NCBI GenBank assembly: GCA_033977485.1 | Contig: CM066989.1 | Location: 33,767,095-33,831,094, forward strand | DNA length: 64,000 bases | Source of the DNA: Hydrangea macrophylla | Taxonomy: Eukaryota; Streptophyta; Magnoliopsida; Cornales; Hydrangeaceae | Direction: 5' to 3' | Shown: positions 51,988-61,495 of the stretch, one piece after another | Layout: every line of letters begins with the position of its first letter | Numbering within the stretch: the stretch's first letter is position 1 | Made by a program: the position numbers and the translations under genes | The notes under the pieces: generated by a model | The model's database searches: none | The model's input: the letters and a program-made list of their open reading frames with translations, nothing else | Told to the model about the DNA's origin: nothing

Positions 51988-54900
51988 TTAAGCATAGAAT
52001 CTCTTGACCGAGTCAGAATTGATGGGCTCCGGAAACACATCGCCGTCCATTTCAGTCAACATCAGGGCTCCTCCAGACAGTGCTTTCTTGACGACGTACG
52101 GGCCCTCCCAGTTGGGGGCGAATTTTCCTTGTGCTTCTTCTTGGAAGGGAAAGATTTTCTTTAGGACCAGGTCGCCCTCCTTGAAATGCCGAGGTCGGAC
52201 TTTCTTGTTGTAGGCTCGGGCTATCCTCTTTTGGTAGCATTGACCGTGACACAAAGCGGTTAGGCGCTTTTCGTCGATCAGACATAATTGCTCATACCTT
52301 TCGCGTACCCATTCAGCTTCTTCCAACTCGGACTCCATGAGAATCCTTAGTGATGGGATCTCGACTTCAACTGGGATGACGGCCTCCATTCCGTAGACCA
52401 GAGAGTAGGGAGTTGCCCCTGTTGATGTTCGGATCGATGTTCGATAGGCCATAAGAGCCAATGGTAACATTTCGTGCCATGTCTTGTAGTTATCGGACAT
52501 CTTTCGCATGATCGTCTTGATATTTTTGTTGGCTGCCTCAACTGCCCCATTCATCTTTGGACGGTAAGGTGCGGAATGCCTGTGAGTGATCTGAAATTGC
52601 TGACAGAGTTCTGTCATCATGTCATTGTTAAGATTTCTGGCATTATCCGAGATGATGGACTCCGGGAGACCGAATCGGCATATCAGAATGTTCTTGACGA
52701 ATCTCGTGACGACCTCTTTTGTAACCCGTGCATAGGATTCTGCCTCGACCCACTTTGTGAAGTAATCGATAGCCACCAGTATGAAACGATGACCGTTGGA
52801 CGATTTCGGAGTGATAGGACCGATGACGTCCATTCCCCACATGGAAAAGGGCCAGGGAGTCGTCATAGGATGCAAGTCCCTTGGCGGTGCGTGGATCTGG
52901 TCGGCATGGATTTGACATTGACGACACTTCTTTACAAAATTGACGCAGTCGCGCTCTATGGTGAGCCAGAAGTGTCCTGTTCGCATTATCTTCTTGGCAA
53001 GCATGAGGCCGCTCATGTGTGGACCGCAAACTCCTCCGTGTACTTTCTCCATTAGGTGATCAGCGGTTGTGGCTGGCACGCATCTAAGTAAGCCCAGATG
53101 GTGGTTCCTCCTGTATAGAACGCCACCGCTGAGGAAGAACTGTGAGGAGAGCTTTTGGAGAGTGCGGCGTTCTGCAATATTAGCATTTGGAGGGTACTCT
53201 TGCTTTTCCAGGAAGTTGATGATATCGAAATACCACGGCTTGTCGCTTGATCCTTCCCCAATTTGATAACAGTAAGCTGGCCTTGATCTTGCCTCGATGG
53301 TCAGAGGCGGAATTTCATCCGAGTTGGGGACTTTGATCATGGACGATAGAGTTGCAAGAGCGTCGCCGAAATCATTCTGATCTCGAGGAATGTGGTTAAA
53401 CTCGACGTAGTCGAATCCTTGACATAGATCGACTAAGCACCTCCTGTACGGGATGAGCTTGGTGTCTCGCGTAGCGTATTCCTCCGTAGATTGTTTGATG
53501 ACAAGCTCAGAGTCTCCGAATACTGCCAACCTGTGAATATCCATGTCGAGGGCCAACCTCAAACCTAGGATGCATGCTTCGTATTCCGAGACATTGTTGG
53601 TCGCGTCGAAGTTCAGTTTACAACAGGCCGGAAAGTGCATTCCGTCTTTTGATATGACAACTGCCCCTGCCCCAGCTCCTTTACTGTTGGATGCTCCGTC
53701 GAAGTACATTCGCCATCCATCGAAGTCTTCGCCTTCATTTTCACCGGTAGCAAAAAGGACAGCCTCGTCTGGGAAAGCCGTGTTCATTGGCTCGTAGTTG
53801 TCTGTCGGTGATTCTGCAAGTTGATCGGCGATCGCCTGTCCCTTGATGGCCTTTTGAGTGACATAGACGATGTCGAACTCGGTTAGAAGCATCTGCCATT
53901 TAGATATCTTCCCAGTCAAGACGGGCCTTTCGAAGATGTACTTGAGTGGATCCATTCGAGCGATCAGATATACCGTATGGCTGAGCAGATAATGACGGAG
54001 TCTTGTGGCGGCCCAAGCGAGGGCGCAACAAGTCCGTTCCAGTAGTGAGTATCTGGATTCGCTTTCAGTGAACCTCTTGCTCAAGTAGTAGATAGCATGT
54101 TCCTTTCGTCCGGTTTCGTCGTGCTGCCCCAGTACACATCCCATCGAATTATCAAGTACTGACAAGTACAGCAAAAGAGGACGTCCTGGCTCTGGTGGAA
54201 CGAGGACCGGCGGATTCAGGAGATATTTCTTGATTGTTTCGAAAGCGCCCTGACAGTCCTCATTCCATTTTTTGTCGGAGCCTTTCCGGAGCAATTTGAA
54301 GATCGGCTCGCACTTGTCTGTGAGTTGTGAGATGAAACGGCTGATGAAATTGATCCGTCCTAGGAATCCCCGAATCTCCTTTTCCTTTGTGGGAGCAGGC
54401 ATCTCGGTGATTGCTTTGATTTTTCCGGGGTCAATCTCGATGCCGTGTCGACTAACCATGAACCCTAGAAGCTTTCCTGAGGGGACGCCAAAGGCACACT
54501 TTGCTGGATTCAACTTGAGTTGGTACTTTCTGAGGCGATCGAAGAGTTTCTTGAGATCGGCCATGTGCTCAGAGGTTCTTTTAGACTTTATGATCATGTC
54601 ATCGACGTAGACCTCAAGTTCTTGATGCATCATGTCATGGAAAAGCGCGGTCATGGCCCTCTGATAGGTTGCCCCAGCGTTTTTAAGCCCGAACGGCATG
54701 ACTCTATAGCAGAAAGTGCCCCAGGGAGTGATGAAGGCAGTCTTTTCCCTATCTTCCTCGTCCAGCAGGATTTGGTTGTAGCCAGAAAATCCATCCATGA
54801 AGGAATAGATCTCGTGCCCGGCTGTGTTGTCAACCAATATGTGGATGTTGGGCAGAGGGAAATCGCCCTTTGGGCTTGCCTTGTTAAGATCCCTGTAGTC

Positions 54901-55459
54901 GACGCAGACCCGAATGCGACCGTCTTTCTTCGGCACGGGCACCACGTTTGCAAGCCATGTTGGATAGTTCACAACCATGATGAAGCCGGCTTCGAACTGC
55001 TTGATTACCTCTTCTTTGACTTTGAGGCTCCACTCTGGCTTTAGTTTCCGCAACTTCTGCTTGATCGGCGTGAATTCCGGCTTGACTGCGAGTTTGTGTG
55101 TGACGATGTCAGTGGCTAGGCCCGGCATGTCCTGGTATGACCAAGCAAACACATCCTGATATTCTTTCAAGAATTGAAAGAGTTCGTGCTTGTGCTCCGG
55201 TGTGAGTTGATGGCCGATTTTCAGTTCTCGAGGATTCTCGATTGTACCAACATTGATGGTGTCGGTCTCTTCTAAGTTAGGCTTTGGTTTGTCCTCAAGT
55301 TCCGATACCATTTTTTCAAGTTCAGAGGGGGTCTCGTCGTCGGAATCAGATTCCTCCTCCATACCCAAATGATTAAAGTCCATTTCCGTTTTCGAGCGAT
55401 TCTTGACTTGTTCAATTTGTGTGGTATCCAGGTGATTAATGAGTTTAGTCACAGATTCC
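51988..55459 (-). CDS. Tat pol: RT, RNase H, archaeal-type RNase H, integrase
   Basis: Second exon of the element's polyprotein; 1,154 codons are open from the GTG at 55452, and no ATG is suitably placed, which supports entry by splicing. Numbered from that GTG: RT about 155-300 with FMDGFSGYNQ (219-227) and active-site YVDD at 282-285; first RNase H about 425-545; second RNase H with D585, E623, D647 and D697; integrase with HHCC zinc residues (H805, H812, C843, C846) and catalytic D875, D936, E972 at DD35E spacing; then a GDLVLKK-type C-terminal segment. All key residues are present, so the enzymes look functional. It copies element RNA to DNA and inserts it in the nucleus. Confidence 0.92.
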
Positions 55460-55639
55460 CTGAAATCGATTTTGCAAGAAAAGAAAAAAAGATTCAGAAA
55501 CAGAGCTATAAAACAAGGTCAGTAAACTTGAATTCATTCATTAAACAAAAGATAGAAGCCTTTTACAAAGATTGTTATTTCTCACTCGGCCGGCTTAAGT
55601 CAAGTGAGAACTTTTACAGATATCCTTTTTTTTTTTTAC
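55460..55639 (-). other. Putative 180-nt intron between protease and RT
   Basis: On the minus strand a GT donor (GGGTAAAAA context) lies at 55639 and an AG acceptor (GATTTCAG, after a T-rich tract) at 55460. Removing it drops the gag stop codon, which lies within the intron start, and joins gag-protease to pol in the same frame. Ogre elements are known to have a small intron at exactly this place. Splicing is predicted, not shown. Confidence 0.75.
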
Positions 55640-58600
55640 CCAGATGCCCTTTTACACAGCAGAGGGCGGATCTCCCAGTTGTTCAGAGTTTCCTCTGGCT
55701 CTAACCGGCGGACCGTTGGCTTGGTGGAGGCTCCTGGCCCAGTGATCATGGCGACATTTTCCTCGAATAGGTCTCGGATACTGCCTGTCGGAACCATGGA
55801 CGTCCAGTCGATCGTCAGAGTGGGCTGACCTGCCTGGTCAGGGAATATTGTCTCGGCCGGGTGGGGGAAGGTCTCCCGAATGTGTGGAATTGGCCCTCCG
55901 ATTTTGCGACCGGATCTCTTGTCCTTTCCCCGTCTCTTCTTGTATCCAAGACCGCAGGTGTCCTTCTGACTTGGCAGATCGACCGGCTGTATCTGCCCCT
56001 GGTTTGACCTCCCAAGCCCCTTTCCGGGCTTATATCCGAACATCTTCAATTGCCTGGCCATGCTCAGATGAGCCTGCGAGTATGCAGGCTTTCTTGTTGG
56101 TTTCCCTTCCGGAGCGAAGGTGGCAGAGACCAATTCAAAGACTTGGTATGAGGCAGGTTCAGTCTCCTCGCCTGCATTAATATGCGGTAGTGATGGCTTT
56201 CCGAATGTGGCAAACTCTCGTTCGCCATGGACGACGACTAGAAGCCCATCGATTGCATATTTAACATTTTGATGCAGGGTGGAGGGAACCGCCCCGGCTG
56301 GATGGATCCATGGCCTTCCGAGGAGCATACTATAGGCTGCCGGGATGTCTAGGACCTGGAAGGTGATTTGAAATTCATACGGCCCGATCTCGACTGGCAG
56401 GTGGATCATTCCGATTGTCTCCTTTCGAGATCCATCAAATGCCCGGATCACTGTGTTTGACCGTTGTACCTTCTCTGGGTCAATACCCATCCTCTTGATT
56501 GTGCTCAGGGGACAAACATTGACTGCTGACCCGTTGTCGACGAGAACCTGACTGAGGATCATTCCGTTGCTTTTTACTGTCAAGTGCAGGGCTTTGTTAT
56601 GTCCGGTGCCCTCTGGTCCCATCTCCTCATCAGAAAAGGAGATGATGTTGAAGGTGGAGACATTCCCCACAATATCGGCAAACCTGTCGGCCGAGATGCC
56701 GTCAGCCACATGGGACTCGTTAAGGACTTTGAGAAAGGCATCCCGGTGAGTCTCGGAGGTCAGAATCAGTGACAGCATGGAAGAGTGGTCTGGAGCCTTC
56801 CGTAGTTGCTCGATAATCTGATATTCACTGCGTCTGAGTAGCGTCAAGAACTTCTCTGCCTCTTCGGCCGAAACCGGCAGTTTTGGCGGGCAATCTGTGC
56901 GGGCAACTTCGGTCTGGCCTAAGAACCCTTCTGTATTAGAGACCTCCCCCTGGTTGTCTTGACCCTGGGCCTGATATACCCACGGGATGGCGTGAGTATC
57001 AGTCACCGGTGGTTGGATGACAGGTAGAGGAGAGTGGAGAATTATCGGGTCAGCAGGAGTGGTGAAGACCTCTAGCAAGGGCTTTACCGGAGCCGGAATG
57101 GCTTGAATGCTTTTTTGGATCGTTGGGTCGGGAGCAGAAAAGACTTCCAACAAAGGTCTTGTTGGAGTTGGGGTGACCTGGACTCCCCTTTGGATTGTTG
57201 GATCGGGAGTGAAGGGGGATTTCGTACCCTTTTGAATTTTCTTCGCGGGAGCGGTGTGAACTTCTTTATCTTCTTGAGTCACCGAGCTGGGAGCGATCGG
57301 CTCCGGTGCAGTGAGCACAACAAGCGGAGTAGCAGGAGCGGTATGCAGAGCAAGGCAGGAGAGATTCCTCCTGATAGATTCTGATGGAGAACGGCCGACC
57401 CACCTTGGCCGAGGATGCTGATTGATGGCCATTACGGCCCCTTCTTCCTCTACGATCACAGCATTGATCGACCCCCCAGCTTCATGTTGCGGGAGAGGAT
57501 TACGGGCGATATTGGCCTGTTGCTCAATTGGTTTCACAGCGATTTTCCCGTCGTCTATCAAATCTTGAATTTTATGCTTGAGGGAGAAACAGTCGTCCGT
57601 GGAATGCCCCACCATTCCCGAGTGATATTCGCAGCGTCGGCTATGATCATAGGATTTCGGGAGTGGATCGGGCGTCTTCCCAGCTGGGATTAGAGTAATG
57701 GCTCCTTGGGCCAGTAGCTTGCTCATGATAGAACTTTGCGATTCAGCCAGTGGTGCAAAGACCCGAGCTCGGTTGAGCTTCTTCCGCTGGAAATTTTCAG
57801 TTTTGGCTGGTTGCTGCGGATTCTGATAGTAGCCCTGCTGTTGAGGCGTGAATGGTTGAGGCTGCCCCATTGGCTGTTGGTACACGGGCACGGCTTGCTG
57901 ATATCTCGGAGGAGGCGGAGCCGGCTGCTGGATGAAGTTTACAGGGGCATACTGTCCTGCGTCGGGGTAGACCACAGCCATTTCATTCTCTTTCTTGGGC
58001 TTTTTGTAAGAAGACCCTGCCTGACCCTGCTCTGACCCGATCTTGATTTTTCCAGTCTGTATCCCTTCCTCGATTAATTCGCCGTGCTTGATTATCTCGG
58101 CGAATGATCGGCCTGTCCCGTTGATGAGCCGGTCATAATAGGGATGCTGCTGGGCGAGTATGAATGCCTCTGTCATCTCAGAGTCGTCCATCGGTGGATG
58201 TACTTGGGACCCAATCTCCCTCCAGCGGTGAGCGTACTCACGGAATGACTCGCTCGGCTTTTTGCGAATTTTCTCCAGTGATTGCCGTGTTGGAGCGATG
58301 TCAGTATTATACCGGTAATGCTGGTAGAAAGTCTTGGTAAGGTCGTCCCATGTAGCGATTTTGGTTTTATCCAAACGGACAAACCACCGTAAAGCTGCCC
58401 CAGTCAGGCCTTTAGAGAAGAGATGGACCCTCAGCTTTTCGTCGGTCGCACATGGTCCAAGCTCATCGATGTAAACTCTCAAATGGACGTATGGATCCCC
58501 TGATCCATCATATTTTGTTGTTAAGTCTGGCATCTTGAACTTGTCCAGAAATATCTTGCCCGGAGCAACTGTGAGATCAGGAAATGACATCCCTCCGTAT

Positions 58601-59049
58601 ATGTTGGCCCCTTGAATGCTCTGAATTGAGCTCTCTAGTCGCTTCACTTGCTGTGTCAGCGAGCTCATCTCTCCTTCCTTTCTTAACCTTTCTTCCTCGA
58701 GGTAGTGATCAACTCCCTCGTTGACCATTATCGCTGGCGGGACGGCAGCAGTTTTGGGAGTCATTGGTTGATTGCCTGCCTGAGGGTCTACGGTGTACAC
58801 AGATCCTTGGGGGTCTACAGTGTACACACGTCCTGGGGGGACCTGATCATGGACGTCTAAAAGCGGTGAAATTGGTGGAGCAGTACCATTAGGAGCGGGG
58901 GTGTTGGCGGCTCCGGCAGAGAGCAAAGCTATGATGGTGGCCATTTGTTTTGACATGTCATTGACTTGTTGTTGCAGGACCTGGAATTCGGGGCTCTGAG
59001 CAAGTTGTGAGCTTTCTTCGGAGGTGGATGGAGGATCGTCCTGAGCCAT
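55636..59049 (-). CDS. Tat gag-protease with G-patch
   Basis: 1,137 codons from ATG at 59049. Gag core about residues 165-335 (FKMPDLTTKYDGSGDP, LRWFVRLDK, ESFREYAHRWREI); a glutamine/proline-rich linker; a Cys-His motif C473, H476, H482, C487; a proline-rich region with a repeated PTIQ...PLLEVF unit of about 35 residues (617-665); aspartic protease with VLVDNGS (D838); and a G-patch-like segment FGYKPGKGLG...GLGY at about 1003-1036. The ORF ends in the predicted intron. Gag forms the particle and the protease cuts the polyprotein. The unspliced form would give gag-protease alone, a way to keep gag in excess. Confidence 0.9.
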   Translation of the reverse strand: MAQDDPPSTSEESSQLAQSPEFQVLQQQVNDMSKQMATIIALLSAGAANTPAPNGTAPPISPLLDVHDQVPPGRVYTVDPQGSVYTVDPQAGNQPMTPKTAAVPPAIMVNEGVDHYLEEERLRKEGEMSSLTQQVKRLESSIQSIQGANIYGGMSFPDLTVAPGKIFLDKFKMPDLTTKYDGSGDPYVHLRVYIDELGPCATDEKLRVHLFSKGLTGAALRWFVRLDKTKIATWDDLTKTFYQHYRYNTDIAPTRQSLEKIRKKPSESFREYAHRWREIGSQVHPPMDDSEMTEAFILAQQHPYYDRLINGTGRSFAEIIKHGELIEEGIQTGKIKIGSEQGQAGSSYKKPKKENEMAVVYPDAGQYAPVNFIQQPAPPPPRYQQAVPVYQQPMGQPQPFTPQQQGYYQNPQQPAKTENFQRKKLNRARVFAPLAESQSSIMSKLLAQGAITLIPAGKTPDPLPKSYDHSRRCEYHSGMVGHSTDDCFSLKHKIQDLIDDGKIAVKPIEQQANIARNPLPQHEAGGSINAVIVEEEGAVMAINQHPRPRWVGRSPSESIRRNLSCLALHTAPATPLVVLTAPEPIAPSSVTQEDKEVHTAPAKKIQKGTKSPFTPDPTIQRGVQVTPTPTRPLLEVFSAPDPTIQKSIQAIPAPVKPLLEVFTTPADPIILHSPLPVIQPPVTDTHAIPWVYQAQGQDNQGEVSNTEGFLGQTEVARTDCPPKLPVSAEEAEKFLTLLRRSEYQIIEQLRKAPDHSSMLSLILTSETHRDAFLKVLNESHVADGISADRFADIVGNVSTFNIISFSDEEMGPEGTGHNKALHLTVKSNGMILSQVLVDNGSAVNVCPLSTIKRMGIDPEKVQRSNTVIRAFDGSRKETIGMIHLPVEIGPYEFQITFQVLDIPAAYSMLLGRPWIHPAGAVPSTLHQNVKYAIDGLLVVVHGEREFATFGKPSLPHINAGEETEPASYQVFELVSATFAPEGKPTRKPAYSQAHLSMARQLKMFGYKPGKGLGRSNQGQIQPVDLPSQKDTCGLGYKKRRGKDKRSGRKIGGPIPHIRETFPHPAETIFPDQAGQPTLTIDWTSMVPTGSIRDLFEENVAMITGPGASTKPTVRRLEPEETLNNWEIRPLLCKRASG

Positions 59050-59273
59050 CTGTATCCGTCGAAGGTATCCTCTAGTCCAAATAGGGCTGCGGGCCCAATC
59101 TTCTGATGCCCCCGGAATTTTGATTTTTTAACCCCCTGTAGACATATGCAAGCATGAGTATGTATAATATGCGCATGAATGATTACGGTCTTTTGCAAAC
59201 GTGGTTACGTAGTCAGATTATCAAAAACTCGAATTTTTCATTGATGACCAAATCAGGGATAATACAAGGGTTC
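59050..59273 (-). other. Spacer between ORF1 and gag
   Basis: 224 bp with no open frame of note; contains a C5/T6 tract near 59127-59137. How gag is reached by ribosomes behind ORF1 is not evident from the sequence. Confidence 0.5.
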
Positions 59274-60968
59274 TTAAAATAAAAGTTGCAGTACATTCCA
59301 CATGTAGGTCCTAGCAGTATCTAGTCCTACTTGAAATGAACTAAAGTCCCCTTGCGAAAGATCCATCGTCAGCTCTTTGATACAGCCAAGGATTGTTTTC
59401 AGCCTGTCATTTTCGGCTGCCTCTTGTTGAAGTTGCTCATGCAGTGCACCGATCTTTGACTCGGCTTTGGCGAGAATGTCAATCTCTAGCTGGTGGAGCC
59501 GGACTTGAGACCTTTGTATGTATGCTCGATGTTGTTCCCTCTCCAAAGTCCTGGCGGCTTCTTCTTGCTCGAGCGCTTCTTCAAGCTGACTGATCCTGGC
59601 GTGTGCATCTTGAAGGTTGACTTGCAACTGACCATTTTCTTGTTCTATCCGAGTTCGGATAGCTTCTTCTTGATTAAGAGCGGCCCGGAGTCTCTTGACA
59701 TGGTCGTTGACTTCTGATTCCTCGGTCCTTGGTCTCTTTGGCTCGATCGGCTGATGCCCCAGTTCTTCTTGTATCCACCCGTCGTACGCAGGTCCCGTAC
59801 CGGCTAAGTGGTCGGTATGATCTTCATCGGGGTGGACTGAACGCCACTGATTTAATGCCCCACTGTAACGATCCTTAGTGGAGATGTTGTGATCGAAATA
59901 GAAGTAGGACATGTCTTCTGTTCGTGGGATGTACTGTGTCCTATTGAATTGTCTGAGCACCCGACCCGGAGCGTACGGCGTTCCTCCGGTCAATCCGATC
60001 AACGGGATGAATGAGAGCTCACTGGTTCGGATCCGAACGGATGAGGAAGAACACAACCCCAAATACCACTGTATGCCAGAGTCTTGCAGCTGTGTCAAGT
60101 ATTTGTACCACTCGGTTTTCCCCTGGACAGGTGATGGTAGCTTGCTGAGTGGCGTGATGATATCTACGTTCATAAAATGTTGCACTGGACGCGGACATTT
60201 GATGAGATGGGACATCATCCATATTTGTAGCAGACCGGCACTGGCTGTGAAGAACCCTTTACCCTTGTGTCTACAGAAAGTCAGAGTTCGCAAGGTTTCG
60301 GCTATAATTGTAGGAATGAAGGTCCGGCCGCTGCGAACTTGTATGATGACATCGATCAGGGTCATGTCAATCTTTCTGTCTTCACGTGGGAATAGCAGGT
60401 GGGCCACGAGGCAGAGAGCAAGAACCCACAGTCGATTTTCTGCCCATTCTGATAATGAGCATGAGAAATGATGCTTGCAGAACCCCTCAGGGTCCATAAA
60501 TCTGTCAAGGAGGAAGCTGATAGGGTAACGCGTGAAGTCCCCTCCCACGGCCTTTTCCAGAATATCTCTTCTCATACCCAAGAAGTCCGCCGTTCGACTC
60601 TTGCCGGGTTTAAAGTTCGGCAGTACCGGGTCGCCGGTGATTGTTAATTTGAGCAGCCCGGCGTATTCCTCAAGAGTCGGGGTAAGTTCTTGCTCTCCGA
60701 AACGGAATACCATGACTGTTGGATCCCAGAAGGCGACTACTGACTCGAGCATGTGCCTGTCCGTTCTGACTTGGAGTAAAGACCCTAAGAACCCAAAGTG
60801 CCTCTGGAATCTCGCTGAATCTTCGAGTGACAACTTGTGATACCAAGTGGACAGCCGGGGATCGGTCTCGGTGGCAAAACCCAGCTTTGGCGGTTGACTT
60901 GTCATTTTTGAAAAATTCTTGAGTTTGATAATCTGACAAAAGGACCATGTTTGCTCAGATATAATCAT
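59274..60968 (-). CDS. Tat ORF1 protein (pre-gag ORF)
   Basis: 564 codons from ATG at 60968; an in-frame ATG at residue 22 (MTSQPPKLGF) looks the likelier start. Residues about 60-330 form a globular domain (AFWDPTVMVFRFGEQELTPT, LEEYAGLL, LWVLALCLVAHLLFPRED, IIAETLRTL). Residues about 430-545 are a strong coiled coil rich in Glu/Gln/Arg (RIEQENGQLQVNL). No catalytic motif is recognised. ORF1 upstream of gag is typical of Ogre elements and its role is unknown; the domain layout suggests a structural or RNA-handling protein, which is inference. Intact, with no stops. Confidence 0.8.
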   Translation of the reverse strand: MIISEQTWSFCQIIKLKNFSKMTSQPPKLGFATETDPRLSTWYHKLSLEDSARFQRHFGFLGSLLQVRTDRHMLESVVAFWDPTVMVFRFGEQELTPTLEEYAGLLKLTITGDPVLPNFKPGKSRTADFLGMRRDILEKAVGGDFTRYPISFLLDRFMDPEGFCKHHFSCSLSEWAENRLWVLALCLVAHLLFPREDRKIDMTLIDVIIQVRSGRTFIPTIIAETLRTLTFCRHKGKGFFTASAGLLQIWMMSHLIKCPRPVQHFMNVDIITPLSKLPSPVQGKTEWYKYLTQLQDSGIQWYLGLCSSSSVRIRTSELSFIPLIGLTGGTPYAPGRVLRQFNRTQYIPRTEDMSYFYFDHNISTKDRYSGALNQWRSVHPDEDHTDHLAGTGPAYDGWIQEELGHQPIEPKRPRTEESEVNDHVKRLRAALNQEEAIRTRIEQENGQLQVNLQDAHARISQLEEALEQEEAARTLEREQHRAYIQRSQVRLHQLEIDILAKAESKIGALHEQLQQEAAENDRLKTILGCIKELTMDLSQGDFSSFQVGLDTARTYMWNVLQLLF

Positions 60969-61475
60969 TCATGCCTTTGAAAAAAGTATTGAAAAATTTG
61001 AAATGAACTTAAGTGGAGGAAAATTTGTTTTTTTTTTTAGGATGTTGTGGATGGGATGCGACCATGTGGCGAGGGTTTTGAGACCTAATGCAGCCTTATT
61101 GTTTAAGCCAGGTTCCCGAACCTTCAAACCTCCAGTGCCGGGGCACCTTCTCAGGTTGGTGGTTCGAGCGGGAGAATTTCAGTGCTGGTACCGACGGTAA
61201 CACCGCAACGGCCACGCCACCTACTCAACTCCCTATCTAATCTTAAGGGTGGTTCCTCGGAACCGGGTTATGAACATGCTCAATGTGTAGTGTGCGTGAT
61301 AATGCTTGAGCAAAATAAAGTTGGCATTGGCCTTGCAATTTATTTTTTGGCATTGGCCGCAAATCCTGTGCAAGCAAAATACTTACAAAAAAGGAAAGAA
61401 AGAAAAATTAGTAAAAGAAAATGCCCCGTTAGTATGAAGATCGCCAAAGTAATGGTTTGAGTCCTCTTAAGTTAA
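60969..61475 (-). other. Untranslated leader of the Tat element
   Basis: About 500 bp between PBS and ORF1 with no recognised coding. Contains an A/T-rich start region and a more GC-rich block 61060-61260. Confidence 0.5.
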
Positions 61476-61493
61476 TCCCCAGCAGAGTCGCCA
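61476..61493 (-). other. Primer-binding site of the young Tat element
   Basis: TGGCGACTCTGCTGGGGA on the minus strand, two bases inside the 5' LTR end. It has the form of a tRNA 3'-end complement (starts TGG). I do not assign the tRNA. Confidence 0.8.
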
Positions 61494-61495
61494 GC

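Noticed and set aside
52474..53055. 193-codon open frame on the + strand
   Set aside because: It is the antisense shadow of the intact pol ORF; several others at 53543-55159 and 55848-58035 are the same.
60019..60471. Open frames opposite ORF1
   Set aside because: Antisense shadows of the 564-codon ORF1, which has the consistent domain pattern.
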